From NCBI RefSeq assembly GCF_038019025.1, contig NZ_CP150496.1, positions 1,019,501 to 1,083,500 of the forward strand: a stretch of DNA of 64,000 nucleotides. Reading direction: 5' to 3'. A program made the translations under genes and the position numbers. Below the pieces are notes generated by a model. It saw only the letters and a program-made list of their open reading frames with translations, was not told the DNA's origin and did no database searches. This document shows, piece by piece, positions 28,553 through 37,717 of the stretch; the stretch's first letter is position 1; every line of letters begins with the position of its first letter. This DNA comes from Polaribacter marinaquae. Lineage in GTDB: Bacteria; Bacteroidota; Bacteroidia; Flavobacteriales; Flavobacteriaceae.

Positions 28553-29194
28553 ATGAAGCAACTTCTAACAATTACGTTTACCTTTTTACTAAGCATAATT
28601 TACGCACAAGATGTTGCTATTTTAAAGTATAATGGTGGCGGAGATTGGTACTCGAACCCTACAGCGGTTCCTAATTTAGTTGCTTTTGCTAACGCTAACA
28701 TTAACACCAAAATTTCTAAAAACCCACAATCTGTTGCGGTAAGTAGCGAAGATATTTTTAATTTTCCCATTCTATTTATGACGGGTCATGGTAATGTTTT
28801 CTTTTCTGAAGATGATGCCGAAAACTTAAGAAACTATCTAATTTCTGGTGGCTTTTTACATATATCCGACAATTATGGTTTAGACAAATTCATTCGTAAA
28901 GAAATCAAAAAAGTTTTTCCAAAATTAGAATTTAAAGAAATACCAAGCTCACATAAAATTTACAATCAGACCTTTAAATTTCCAAACGGAATCCCAAAAA
29001 TTCATGAACACGACAAAAAATCCGCACAAGGTTTTGGTATTTTTTTCGAAGGAAGACTTCTTGTTTTTTACGATTATGAAACAGATTTAAGTGATGGTTG
29101 GGAAGATCAAATAATACACAACAATCCGCAAAGTGTAAGAGAAAAAGCATTAAAAATGGGCGCTAACATAATTGAGTTCGCATTTAGTAATTAA
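28553..29194 (+). CDS. DUF4159 domain protein, exported
   Basis: A 213-residue protein with a signal peptide (LLTITFTFLLSIIYAQ). The whole mature sequence is DUF4159: VAILKYNGGGDWYSNPTA at the start, FPILFMTGHGNVFFSEDD and LRNYLISGGFLHISDNYG in the middle. The family has a flavodoxin/GATase-like alpha-beta fold and is often linked to MoxR-type AAA and von Willebrand proteins. None are nearby here, and its function is unknown. It is transcribed with rsmE and the symporter gene. Confidence 0.85.
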   Translation: MKQLLTITFTFLLSIIYAQDVAILKYNGGGDWYSNPTAVPNLVAFANANINTKISKNPQSVAVSSEDIFNFPILFMTGHGNVFFSEDDAENLRNYLISGGFLHISDNYGLDKFIRKEIKKVFPKLEFKEIPSSHKIYNQTFKFPNGIPKIHEHDKKSAQGFGIFFEGRLLVFYDYETDLSDGWEDQIIHNNPQSVREKALKMGANIIEFAFSN

Positions 29195-29231
29195 GTTTTT
29201 TTTCTAAAATTAATCAATAAATATTCTTAAA

Positions 29232-30155
29232 ATGAACGATCAAATAGATATCGATGCTATCAAAATAAATTTTGATTCTAGTGGTTTATGGGTTTTAAAC
29301 ATCGCTATTGGTATTATAATGTTTGGTGTTGCATTAGGTATTTCTATTGATGATTTTAAGCGTTTACTAAAAAACCCTAAAATACTTTTTGTTGGTGTAC
29401 TATCTCAGTTTATCTTATTACCGGCTTTTACTTTTTTAATTATACTACTTTTAAAACCGCATCCTAGTTTTGCTCTCGGAATGATGATGATTGCAGCTTG
29501 CCCTGGCGGAAACGTTTCTAATTTTTTTAGTAAAATGGCTGGCGGTAATGCTGCTTTATCAGTTAGTTTAACAGCTTTTGCTACATTGATCTGTATTTTT
29601 ATGACGCCTTTAAACCTTCAGTTTTGGGGAAGTTTATACGAACCTACAAACAGTATTTTAGAAACAGTTGCTTTAGATTGGGTCGATTTATTAAAACTAG
29701 TTTCTTTAATTTTAGGAATTCCTTTATTTTTTGGAATGTTGATCAAACATTACCATTCCGAAATGGCACAAAAAATAGAAAATGTTTTAAAACCATTATC
29801 GATGCTTGTATTTATCGCTTTGATTTTTATTGCATTTTCTCAGAATTTAGAAATCTTTGTAAACCATATTCATCACGTTTTATTTTTAGTAATTTTTCAC
29901 AATATATTCGCTTATTTTTTAGGTTTTTACACTGCTAAAAGTTTTAAATTAAATAAAAAAGATACCAAAACTATTGCCATGGAAACTGGAATTCAAAATG
30001 GCGGATTGGGTTTATTATTAATTTTTGGTTTTTTTGACGGTTTAGGCGGAATGGCACTTTTGGCAGCTTTTTGGGGAATTTGGGACGTGTTTTCTGGAAT
30101 TATATTGGCTACTTATTGGGGAAGAAATTCTAAAAAAGACACTTTAATCGAATAA
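29232..30155 (+). CDS. Bile acid:sodium symporter family transporter (BASS)
   Basis: A 307-residue inner-membrane protein with nine or ten hydrophobic helices. The motif ACPGGNVSNFFSKMAGGNAALS (around 92-113) is the discontinuous-helix sodium-binding region of the BASS family, and ETGIQNGGLGLLL (around 254-266) is its symmetry mate. Such proteins take up organic anions with sodium. In marine bacteria substrates may include small organic acids; bile acids are implausible. It is followed after 3 bp by the acyltransferase gene. Confidence 0.9.
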   Translation: MNDQIDIDAIKINFDSSGLWVLNIAIGIIMFGVALGISIDDFKRLLKNPKILFVGVLSQFILLPAFTFLIILLLKPHPSFALGMMMIAACPGGNVSNFFSKMAGGNAALSVSLTAFATLICIFMTPLNLQFWGSLYEPTNSILETVALDWVDLLKLVSLILGIPLFFGMLIKHYHSEMAQKIENVLKPLSMLVFIALIFIAFSQNLEIFVNHIHHVLFLVIFHNIFAYFLGFYTAKSFKLNKKDTKTIAMETGIQNGGLGLLLIFGFFDGLGGMALLAAFWGIWDVFSGIILATYWGRNSKKDTLIE

Positions 30156-30158
30156 TTT

Positions 30159-31220
30159 ATGCTTCAAAAAATTTGGTTTGCACTTGTATGGACTTATGTA
30201 AAACTTGGTTTATTTTTTTACAGTAAGAAGATTATAATTAAAGGCACAGAAAATATTCCAAAAAAAGGAGCAGTATTATTTGCTGTAAATCACCCTAACG
30301 GATTGGTAGATCCTTTATACGTTACTACAACTCACAATAGAAGAAACCATTACTTGGTTAGAGCCGCAACATTTAAAAACCCGATAGTTAAGAAAATTTT
30401 AGAATCTTTATACTTAATGCCCATTTATAGAATTCGAGATGGCATTAAGCAATTAGCAAACAATCAGCAAATTTTTGATAAATGCCACAGAATCTTTGAA
30501 AAAGGAGAAACTTTAATGATTTTTCCAGAAGGTAGTCATGATAAAAAAAGAACCATTAGACCTTTAAGTAAAGGGTTTACAAGAATTGTTTTTGGTGCGT
30601 TAGAAAAGCATGAAGATATAGATATAACTGTAATTCCGATTGGTTTAACGTATCAACATCCGTCAGATTATCCTGCTAAAATTATTATTAATTATGGCAA
30701 ACCTATAAAAACAAGAGCTATTTATGATCATAATATACCTGCAAAAGCTATTAATATTTTAAAAGCAAGTGTTACCAAACAATTACAAAAACTGGCTGTT
30801 CATATTCCGGATGATGATAATTATGAAACCGTTTTACAAAAACTAAATAATGCACAAGTAGATTTTACTGAAGTAGATAAAGTAAATTCTATGATTCTAA
30901 AAAATAGTTTTCCAGAAGCAAAATCTCCTAAAAAAAATTATGTAAAACCGCTTTATTATGTAATAGTTTTAAATAGTTTGATTCCGGTTTTAATTTGGAA
31001 AAAAGTTTTTAAATTGATTAAAGAAGTTGAGTTTATAGATACTTTTCGATTTAGTGTTAATCTTTTAACGTTTACAATATTCTATTCTCTACAGGCATTA
31101 ATAATCGCTTTAATTTACGGAAATAACGTGGCTTTATTTTATTTCACCTTTTCTTTATTCCTTGTTTTTATTTACACAAAACTGGCGCCAACCAACGCAA
31201 AAAAGTTTTTAAATCTGTAA
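30159..31220 (+). CDS. Lysophospholipid acyltransferase family protein (PlsC-like)
   Basis: A 353-residue membrane-associated acyltransferase. The catalytic block NHPNGLVDPLY (residues about 44-54) replaces the canonical NHxxxxD, followed by FPEGSHDKKR near 124 (the FPEGTRS box). These residues move an acyl group to the glycerol backbone. The C-terminus has two hydrophobic helices. The DP after the His box is characteristic of the Bacteroidetes form. It ends the rsmE-DUF4159-symporter-acyltransferase unit, and its stop is followed 18 bp later by the hairpin repeat. Confidence 0.85.
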   Translation: MLQKIWFALVWTYVKLGLFFYSKKIIIKGTENIPKKGAVLFAVNHPNGLVDPLYVTTTHNRRNHYLVRAATFKNPIVKKILESLYLMPIYRIRDGIKQLANNQQIFDKCHRIFEKGETLMIFPEGSHDKKRTIRPLSKGFTRIVFGALEKHEDIDITVIPIGLTYQHPSDYPAKIIINYGKPIKTRAIYDHNIPAKAINILKASVTKQLQKLAVHIPDDDNYETVLQKLNNAQVDFTEVDKVNSMILKNSFPEAKSPKKNYVKPLYYVIVLNSLIPVLIWKKVFKLIKEVEFIDTFRFSVNLLTFTIFYSLQALIIALIYGNNVALFYFTFSLFLVFIYTKLAPTNAKKFLNL

Positions 31221-31238
31221 AAAGTTGGCTTATAAGTT

Positions 31239-31352
31239 TAGCCCTGATTGCAGCAATTGTTTGAGCTCTTTTTTAGAGAAGTTTCGATTGTAAATTTTGA
31301 AGAATGAAAAATTGCAATTCGAACAAACTAAAAAAAGCGAGTGCGGAAAGCA
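31239..31352 (+). repeat. Intergenic hairpin repeat, copy 1
   Basis: About 114 bp that share two blocks with the copy at 34314-34458 on the other strand: a 19-bp identity (TGTTTGAGCTCTTTTTTAG, 31258-31276) and a 15-bp identity (CTAAAAAAAGCGAGT, 31328-31342). The two blocks pair with each other (CTC-TTTTTTAG with CTAAAAAA-AGCGAG) and enclose a further complementary pair (GTTTCGATTG... with ...CAATTCGAAC), so the element folds into one long imperfect hairpin. It sits directly after the acyltransferase stop and before the convergent NagZ fusion. Confidence 0.7.
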
Positions 31353-31363
31353 GGAAATAGCTT

Positions 31364-34282
31364 CTAATTAATAATTGCGTCTTGAATTACTTGCTGAATT
31401 TTGGTTCTCATATTACTTCTAATCAAACCTCGATTATCCATGTTTGGATATACTCTGTTTGATAAAAACACATAAACCAATCCGCTTTTTGGATCTGCCC
31501 AAGTGTAGGTTCCTGTAAAACCAGAATGCCCAAAACTCTCTTCGGATACGCAACCACAAGTTGCTTTAACTCTAGGATTAAGTTGTGGTTTATCGAAACC
31601 TAGACCTCTTCTAACCTTTTCTTTAGAAAAATATCTATGATTAAATTTATCTATAGTTTCTGGTTTTAAATAACGTTTACCGCCATAAAAACCTTTTTGT
31701 AAATACATTTGCATTATTTTACCAACATCGTTTGCATTGGCAAATAAACCCGCATGACCACCAACACCACCTAACATTGCTGCGCCCATATCGTGCACAT
31801 AGCCTTGCAGTAATTGATTTCTGTAATATGTATCTATTTCTGTAGGAACAATTTCATTTCTATGAAACTTTTTTAATGGTAAATATGTGGTTCTATCTGC
31901 ACCCAAAGATTGATAAAAATTTTGATCTACTAGTTTATCTAAAGGTTTGTCGTATTGTAATTCTAAGGCTTCTTTAAAAATATAATATCCTAAATCGCTG
32001 TATTTGTAACCAACTCGTTCTCTTTGGTCTGCTTCTTTAATATATTTGTAAATGCTATCTTTATAATTATGATTGATAAATAAATTTTCTGCTACTTTAA
32101 TATCAAATTTATTCGACTTTTTACTGCTATAAAACGTAGCCAAATTCTTACCTGTTATGCTGTCTTGCGTATCTTTATAAAACGGAATCCAAGCTTTTAA
32201 TCTACCAAAATGAGATAAAACTTCTTTTACAGTAACTTTTTCTTTATTTGAGTTCGAAAAACTTGGTAAAATATCTCTTAAGCTAGCTGACAAAGGTATC
32301 CTTTGTTCTTCCTCTGCTTTCATTATTAAAGGCAACGATGCTAATATTTTAGTTAACGATGCTAAATCATATATATCAGAATTTTTAACTGGTATTTTTT
32401 TATCGTGTGTATGGTAACCATAACTTTTTTCTAAAACAACCTTACCATTTCTTGCTACAAATATTTGTAAACCTGGTGCCATTTTTTGGTTGATAATTGT
32501 ATCGGCCATTTTATCGATAGCTGCCAATTTTATAGAAGACATTCCTACTGCTTCTGGTATTGTATATTCGAATCTACTAAGATTTGTGCTTGTTAACCCA
32601 AAACCTTCTTTAAATTCTGAACCAATAGAAACAGGCAATTTACCTTTTGCTGTAATTGCACCAAACAATATTTGTGCAGATACTTCTTGAGAAATTTTAC
32701 TATTTTGATACGAAACAATTAAACCTTCGATATTAGCAAAACTTTTAACTTGTAATAAACTATACGGACTCGCAAAAACATCTAATATCACCGATTTTTC
32801 TCTCGCAATTTCTTGCAACCAAACCAATTCTTTATTCGTAAACTTATAGCTTTTCCAAGGATGCTGGTTTGATTTATGAAATCCAATAATTACATAATTA
32901 TACGGTTTCAATTTTGTTATCAATCCGTCTAAATTTTTATCAGCAACAACATCTACTTTTGTATAATTTTTTAGCATGTCTACATAGGCTGTATTGTCTG
33001 CATCACCCAATTGTACATACGCTATTTTTTGCTTTTCTAAATCTCTAATTGGTAAATTACCATTTATATTTTTTAATAAAGTAATCGAGTTTTTTACCAA
33101 TTCTCTGTGTAATAACTTATCTTCTACTCTATTTAAATCTTGTTCAATATTTTCTACTAAAACAGGTTTGTAGTTGTGTAAACCTGCCCAATATTTAGAT
33201 TTTAATATTTTTCTTACAGAAAAATTTAATCGCTCTTCTGTTAACGTTTTTGTTTCCAAAGCCTTTTTAATTAAAGCTACAGAACCTGGTACATCTTGCG
33301 GAATCAACAACAAATCGTTACCAGCTTGTATCGCTGCTAAATCTATTTGTGCAGAAGTAGCATAATTGGTAGCACCTTTCATGTTTAAACCATCAGTAAT
33401 TATTAAACCTTGAAAGCCTAATTTTTCTTGTAATAAATTTGTTACAACATTTTTAGAAAGTGATGTTGGCAACGTTGCATTTGGTTCTAAACTTGGTATG
33501 TTTAAATGCGCTGTCATTACACTTGCCAAACCAACGTCAAATGTTTTTTTGTACGGATACAATTCTATAGAATCTAAACGTGCTGCATCAAAATTTAAAA
33601 CTGGTAAAGTATGATGAGAATCTGCTGCCGTGTCACCATGACCAGGAAAATGTTTACCATTTGCTAAAACACCTTCACTTTGCATACCTTTAATAAAAGC
33701 AATTGCTTTTGCAGTTACATTTTCTTTACTTTCACCAAAAGATCTATTTCCAATAATAGGATTTTCTGGATTTACGTTCACATCAATAACTGGTGCAAAA
33801 TTTACATGAATTCCTATTCGTTTTGCATGTTGGCCTAAATGTTTACCAAATTTTGTAATTAAAGAATCGTTTCTAATGGCACCTAAAGTCATATTCCAAG
33901 GAAATCGATATGTGTTTTTTAAACGCATATCTAAACCCCATTCACCATCAAAACCAATTAACAAAGGTACTTTTGCAGAATCTTGATATCTATTATTTAA
34001 AATCGCCTGTTTTTCTGGCGTACCTTGCATAAAAATTAAACTACCAACATGATATTTTGTAATCATCTTGTTTATAAATCGCTCATGCTTTTCATCTAAA
34101 TTAGAATACGCTTGCACCATAAAAAGCTGTCCAATTTTTTCATCAATAGACATACTATTCATTATACTATCTACCCAAATTTCTTGTGCAACAAAATCTT
34201 TAGTTCTTAACGGATCTAATCTTTGTGCACTTAAACTTAACGTAAAAGCAATTGCTAAAAAGGCTAATATATTCTTCTTCAT
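31364..34282 (-). CDS. NagZ-type beta-N-acetylhexosaminidase fused to a beta-lactamase-like domain, exported
   Basis: A 972-residue protein with a signal peptide (LAFLAIAFTLSLSAQ). Residues about 35-350 are a family-3 glycoside hydrolase. KHFPGHGDTAADSHH near 208-222 is the NagZ-type histidine loop that supplies the acid/base pair, and ITDGLNMKGA near 290 carries the nucleophile aspartate. Residues about 370-560 are the GH3 C-terminal domain. From about 590 follows a class C beta-lactamase-like hydrolase: SLTK near 641 as SxxK, and YSDLGYY as the YxN-type motif. The fusion is known in Bacteroidetes and fits periplasmic cleavage of muropeptides, removing GlcNAc and possibly peptide parts. Both flanks carry hairpin repeats. 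Confidence 0.88.
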   Translation of the reverse strand: MKKNILAFLAIAFTLSLSAQRLDPLRTKDFVAQEIWVDSIMNSMSIDEKIGQLFMVQAYSNLDEKHERFINKMITKYHVGSLIFMQGTPEKQAILNNRYQDSAKVPLLIGFDGEWGLDMRLKNTYRFPWNMTLGAIRNDSLITKFGKHLGQHAKRIGIHVNFAPVIDVNVNPENPIIGNRSFGESKENVTAKAIAFIKGMQSEGVLANGKHFPGHGDTAADSHHTLPVLNFDAARLDSIELYPYKKTFDVGLASVMTAHLNIPSLEPNATLPTSLSKNVVTNLLQEKLGFQGLIITDGLNMKGATNYATSAQIDLAAIQAGNDLLLIPQDVPGSVALIKKALETKTLTEERLNFSVRKILKSKYWAGLHNYKPVLVENIEQDLNRVEDKLLHRELVKNSITLLKNINGNLPIRDLEKQKIAYVQLGDADNTAYVDMLKNYTKVDVVADKNLDGLITKLKPYNYVIIGFHKSNQHPWKSYKFTNKELVWLQEIAREKSVILDVFASPYSLLQVKSFANIEGLIVSYQNSKISQEVSAQILFGAITAKGKLPVSIGSEFKEGFGLTSTNLSRFEYTIPEAVGMSSIKLAAIDKMADTIINQKMAPGLQIFVARNGKVVLEKSYGYHTHDKKIPVKNSDIYDLASLTKILASLPLIMKAEEEQRIPLSASLRDILPSFSNSNKEKVTVKEVLSHFGRLKAWIPFYKDTQDSITGKNLATFYSSKKSNKFDIKVAENLFINHNYKDSIYKYIKEADQRERVGYKYSDLGYYIFKEALELQYDKPLDKLVDQNFYQSLGADRTTYLPLKKFHRNEIVPTEIDTYYRNQLLQGYVHDMGAAMLGGVGGHAGLFANANDVGKIMQMYLQKGFYGGKRYLKPETIDKFNHRYFSKEKVRRGLGFDKPQLNPRVKATCGCVSEESFGHSGFTGTYTWADPKSGLVYVFLSNRVYPNMDNRGLIRSNMRTKIQQVIQDAIIN

Positions 34283-34313
34283 TCTAATTCTTTCGATATT
34301 TTTTTTGCGTTTT

Positions 34314-34458
34314 AACAGGCTTTCGCTACTCGCTTTTTTTAGGTTTGTTCATCATACATTTTTTCTTCTTTCGTCAAAAAAATTACTCGAACTTTCACCT
34401 AAAAAAGAGCTCAAACAGACCGCTCTATCCTTAACGCAACTTCTTGCCAACAGGCTTT
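34314..34458 (-). repeat. Intergenic hairpin repeat, copy 2
   Basis: The minus strand carries the same element as 31239-31352: the 19-bp block at 34417-34399 and the 15-bp block at 34342-34328, again complementary to each other (CTCTTTTTTAGGT with ACCTAAAAAAAGCGAG), with GTTC/GAAC extending the stem. Its ends are direct repeats AACAGGCTTT (34314-34323 and 34449-34458). In transcript direction it lies 18 bp after the stop of the gene at 34477, just as copy 1 lies after the acyltransferase gene. Confidence 0.7.
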
Positions 34459-34476
34459 ATTATACTAAAACAATAG

Positions 34477-34962
34477 TTATACCAAAAAGCGTTTATGCCA
34501 ACTATCTTTTGCAGTAATTTCCCAATTATTTTCAAAATCTTCTTTGGTATTTACCATGTTGTTAAAAACAATTGTGTCTGCAGTAATTTTCTTCTCTTTT
34601 GCAAATCTTTGAAAATCAGATAATTTAACAAGGTTTATATTTTCGTTATCTTTAAAAGTAACGTTCATTTTATTCATTAAATCTAATTGTAATTCTTTTT
34701 CTAAAGCTTGTACAAAACGCACAGAACTATCTATAGAACAACCAGAAACATTGTTAAAACTTTCGTCTACTGCCAACACTAAAAACTGATTGTATTTGAT
34801 AGTAAAAGAGCCTTTTAAATCATCTCCGTGACGTGTCCATTGGTTTATAAACTCTTCTGCTTTATCAGAAATAAACTGTATTTCATTTTCTGTAAATTCT
34901 CTATCTGCTTGGTAAATCCAAACGCGAGAGTTATTTGGTAAATTGTTATATGCTGTAAACAT
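34477..34962 (-). CDS. Conserved small cytosolic protein of Flavobacteria, function unknown
   Basis: A 161-residue protein without a signal peptide or membrane segment. The N-terminus (NNSRVWIYQADREFTENEI) and the middle (INQWTRHGDDLKGSFTIKYNQFLVLAVDESFNNVSGCSIDSSVRFVQ) are highly typical of a family found throughout Bacteroidetes. Database names such as ABC transporter ATPase are attached to relatives, but no Walker A, Walker B or signature motif is present, so that name is not supported. A cysteine and serine pair (GCSIDSS) is a possible conserved site. It lies 46 bp downstream of the exonuclease gene and may be co-transcribed with it. Confidence 0.65.
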   Translation of the reverse strand: MFTAYNNLPNNSRVWIYQADREFTENEIQFISDKAEEFINQWTRHGDDLKGSFTIKYNQFLVLAVDESFNNVSGCSIDSSVRFVQALEKELQLDLMNKMNVTFKDNENINLVKLSDFQRFAKEKKITADTIVFNNMVNTKEDFENNWEITAKDSWHKRFLV

Positions 34963-35008
34963 TATTTTTATTTTATTTTACAATTGTTATTCGTCAAAAA
35001 AAGTAATT

Positions 35009-35836
35009 CTATCTTAAATTAAACTTTTGTTGCAACGCTTGTAACTTTTCTGCATCCGTCATTTTCTTTTTTGGCGGATTCATTCTTTCTTTTATTTGTC
35101 TTAAAACCTTTTTTGTGTACAACGGAAAATCTGCATTTTGCATCCAGTTATTGTACCCAGGATTTTCTTTAAAAACTTCTTCTACCGTTCTGCCTTTATA
35201 CTTTCCGAAAGAAAAAATCTCTTGCTTTTTATCGTTCATCAAAATAAAACCTGCAAAATCTGCTCTTTCGCCATGTGTAGAATATTCACTTAAAGCATCA
35301 ACGCTGTTTTCTATATCGTCGTATTTATCTAACTGAGCTAACAAAATTTCGTACGTTGCATTTGTATCTGCTTCTGCACCATGAGCGCCTTCTAACTCTC
35401 TACCGCAATAAAACTGGTATCCTGCGCTTAATGTTCTTTGCTCTTTTTTATGAAAAATCACTTGTACATCAATTGCTTTTCTATCTTGCATATCAAAATC
35501 GATTCCGGCACGCATTAATTCTTCTGCTAAAAGTGGTATATCGAATCTATTAGAATTAAAACCTGCCAAATCACAACCTTCAATCATAGCGCTTACCTCT
35601 GTTGCCAACTCTTTAAAAGTTGGCTCATTTGCAATTTTTTCGTTTGTTATTCCATGAACATCTATAGAACTTTGTGGAATTTCAATCTCAGGATTTACCA
35701 ACCACGTTTTACTTTCTTTATTTCCGTTAGGAAAAACTTTTAAAATTGCAATTTCTACAATTCTATCTGTGGCAATATTAACTCCTGTAGTTTCTAAATC
35801 GAAAAATACAATTGGTTTTGTTAAGTTTAAATTCAT
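35009..35836 (-). CDS. DEDDh 3'-5' exonuclease (DnaQ-like) with C-terminal accessory domain
   Basis: A 275-residue protein starting MNLNLTKPIVFFDLETTG. An in-frame ATG 36 bp upstream adds a hydrophobic stretch not found in the family, so 35836 is preferred. ExoI is FDLETTG (8-14), ExoII is AGFNSNRFDIPLL, and ExoIII is HGAEADTNAT, the DEDDh arrangement that binds two metals. Residues about 195-250 (FSFGKYKGRTVEEVFKENPGY) form the accessory module often joined to epsilon-like exonucleases. It may proofread or trim DNA or RNA in the cytosol. It is not the standard polymerase III epsilon by neighbourhood. Confidence 0.85.
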   Translation of the reverse strand: MNLNLTKPIVFFDLETTGVNIATDRIVEIAILKVFPNGNKESKTWLVNPEIEIPQSSIDVHGITNEKIANEPTFKELATEVSAMIEGCDLAGFNSNRFDIPLLAEELMRAGIDFDMQDRKAIDVQVIFHKKEQRTLSAGYQFYCGRELEGAHGAEADTNATYEILLAQLDKYDDIENSVDALSEYSTHGERADFAGFILMNDKKQEIFSFGKYKGRTVEEVFKENPGYNNWMQNADFPLYTKKVLRQIKERMNPPKKKMTDAEKLQALQQKFNLR

Positions 35837-35892
35837 TTTTATATTTTCTAAAAGCAAAAAACTAAAACACAATATTTTAGTTTACCACTTAT

Positions 35893-36747
35893 TTATTCGT
35901 TGTTTAATTGATTTTTAAATTCTTCGATTCTTGCGGCATCTTTAGCTGGCAATTCTGGTGCTCTAAAATCGTATTTATCTAATTCTTTTTTTAATATTTC
36001 TGCTAAAATATATCTAGCAGAAGGTTTATCATCTGCCGGAATTATAAACCAAGGTGCATTTTCTTTTGATGTTCTGTTTAATAAATCTTCATAACAAAAC
36101 TGGTATTTATCCCACAATTTGCGCTCTTTTAAATCTCCTGCAGAAAATTTCCAATTCTTTTCTGGTATATTCAATCTTCTTAACAATCTATTTTTTTGTT
36201 CTTCTTTAGATAGATTTAAAAAGAATTTAAGAACTATCGTTCCGTTTTTTGCTAAATGACTTTCAAACTCATTAATTCTATCCATTCTATCATGATAAAA
36301 AGCATCGTCTAAATCGTCTAAACTTTTTACGGTTGGTATATTTTCGCCGAAAACATATTCTGGATGCACTCTTGTAACCAAAACATTTTCATAATGAGTT
36401 CTATTAAAAACACCTATTTTACCTTTTGCAGGCAAAGCTATATAATGCCTCCACATAAAGTCGTGTTTTAACTCTAATTCTGTAGGTACTTTAAAACTAT
36501 GCACTTCTACACCTCTTGCATTTACGTCTTTAAATACCTCTCTAATTAAGCTATCTTTACCAGAAGTATCCATACCTTGTAAGCAAATTAACACACTATA
36601 TTTACCTTCGGCATACATAGCGTCTTGCATTTTACTTATTTTTTTACGCAATTTTTTTAATGATTTTTCTGCGTCTTCTAGAACTTCTTTTGTATTAAAA
36701 TCTTGTAATTTAATAGCACTAGAAACTCTATATTTTTCTGTTTTCAT
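35893..36747 (-). CDS. Polyphosphate kinase 2 family protein
   Basis: A 284-residue P-loop-like kinase. LQGMDTSGKDSLIREVF (about 54-70) is the Walker A region of PPK2, and the DVNARGVEVHSFK, FNRTHYENVLVTRVHPE and DRINEFE segments follow the family order. It transfers phosphate between polyphosphate and nucleoside di- or monophosphates in the cytosol. The sequence resembles the class in which nucleotides are phosphorylated from polyphosphate, but the class cannot be fixed by eye. Upstream on the minus strand TATCTTTA (36766-36773) is a near match to the promoter box. Confidence 0.88.
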   Translation of the reverse strand: MKTEKYRVSSAIKLQDFNTKEVLEDAEKSLKKLRKKISKMQDAMYAEGKYSVLICLQGMDTSGKDSLIREVFKDVNARGVEVHSFKVPTELELKHDFMWRHYIALPAKGKIGVFNRTHYENVLVTRVHPEYVFGENIPTVKSLDDLDDAFYHDRMDRINEFESHLAKNGTIVLKFFLNLSKEEQKNRLLRRLNIPEKNWKFSAGDLKERKLWDKYQFCYEDLLNRTSKENAPWFIIPADDKPSARYILAEILKKELDKYDFRAPELPAKDAARIEEFKNQLNNE

Positions 36748-36878
36748 CTGATAAATATTAATTTTTAAAGATAAAAAAAATCTCTTTTTTATCGCGGTTT
36801 TTAAAAGATATTTAACAAAACATTAAAAAAGGTTTCAGAATTAAAAAAAGCTTAACAGAAAAGGAAATTTAAAGTTCT

Positions 36879-36886
36879 TATCTTTG
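36879..36886 (+). promoter_or_regulatory. -7 promoter box (TATCTTTG) of the MBL lipoprotein gene
   Basis: TATCTTTG matches TAnnTTTG, 26 bp before the ATG at 36913, giving a leader of about 22 nt. Confidence 0.55.
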
Positions 36887-36912
36887 ATAAAATCATAAAA
36901 AAATACTCAATA

Positions 36913-37701
36913 ATGAAACTTAAAATAACATACTTATTAATTGTAGCTTTTTCTATTTTTTCTTGTAAAAAAGAAGAAACTAAAAAACAAAGCGAAGAAA
37001 CAGTTACATCAACAGAAAAAACAACCAATACTTCTGATTTAAAGATTACACCAATTTCGCATGCAACTGCTGTATTAACTTTTAAAGACGAAATTATTTA
37101 TTTAGACCCAACTTTAGGTCAAGAGGCTTTTTCTGGTTTTAAAAAACCTACTTATGTTTTAATTACTGATATTCATGGTGATCACATGGATTTAAAAACA
37201 CTAAAAGCTCTAGACCTATCATCAACAAAAATAATAGCACCAAAAGCGGTAGCAGAAAAAATTAAAGACATTAATGCAAAAGAAATTATTGTAATTAATA
37301 ATAGTGAAACTAAAAGTTTTACAAATTTTAATGTAGAAGCAATTCCAATGTATAATTTAAGAGAAGAAGCTTTAAAATTTCACTCTAAAGGAAGAGGAAA
37401 CGGCTATATTTTAACCATTAATAACGAAAGAATTTACTTTTCTGGAGACACAGAAGATATACCAGAAATGCGCAATCTAAAGAATATTGACAAAGCATTT
37501 ATTTGCATGAATTTACCTTATACTATGACGGTAGAAAGTGCTGCAGATGCTGTTTTAGCTTTTAAACCAAAACAAATTTACCCATATCATTACAGAGGTA
37601 CAGAAGGTTTAAGCGATGTTGCTAAATTTAAAGAAATCGTAAATAAAAACGATAATTCTATCGAAGTTGTGCAGCTAGATTGGTATCCGAATAGAAAATA
37701 A
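36913..37701 (+). CDS. MBL-fold metallo-hydrolase-like lipoprotein
   Basis: A 262-residue lipoprotein: a signal peptide ending SIFSC, then a charged, Thr/Glu-rich linker to about residue 45. The metallo-beta-lactamase core has the metal segment DIHGDH (86-91), where the first histidine of HxHxDH is Asp86. A second-half FSGDTED, and a final HY near 233, are in place for the remaining ligands. UlaG-like relatives hydrolyse lactones or phosphoesters; a full dinuclear site is doubtful because of Asp86. It faces the periplasm or cell surface. The gene precedes the superoxide dismutase gene by 16 bp. Confidence 0.75.
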   Translation: MKLKITYLLIVAFSIFSCKKEETKKQSEETVTSTEKTTNTSDLKITPISHATAVLTFKDEIIYLDPTLGQEAFSGFKKPTYVLITDIHGDHMDLKTLKALDLSSTKIIAPKAVAEKIKDINAKEIIVINNSETKSFTNFNVEAIPMYNLREEALKFHSKGRGNGYILTINNERIYFSGDTEDIPEMRNLKNIDKAFICMNLPYTMTVESAADAVLAFKPKQIYPYHYRGTEGLSDVAKFKEIVNKNDNSIEVVQLDWYPNRK

Positions 37702-37717
37702 TTAAAAAATATATTAT

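Noticed and set aside
34068..34517. Plus-strand open frame of 149 codons across the start of the NagZ fusion and the repeat
   Set aside because: It is antisense to a well-supported gene and covers a repeat element; no family features.
34477..34962. ABC transporter ATPase name used for relatives of this 161-residue protein
   Set aside because: No Walker A, Walker B or ABC signature is present and the length is too short, so the name was not used.
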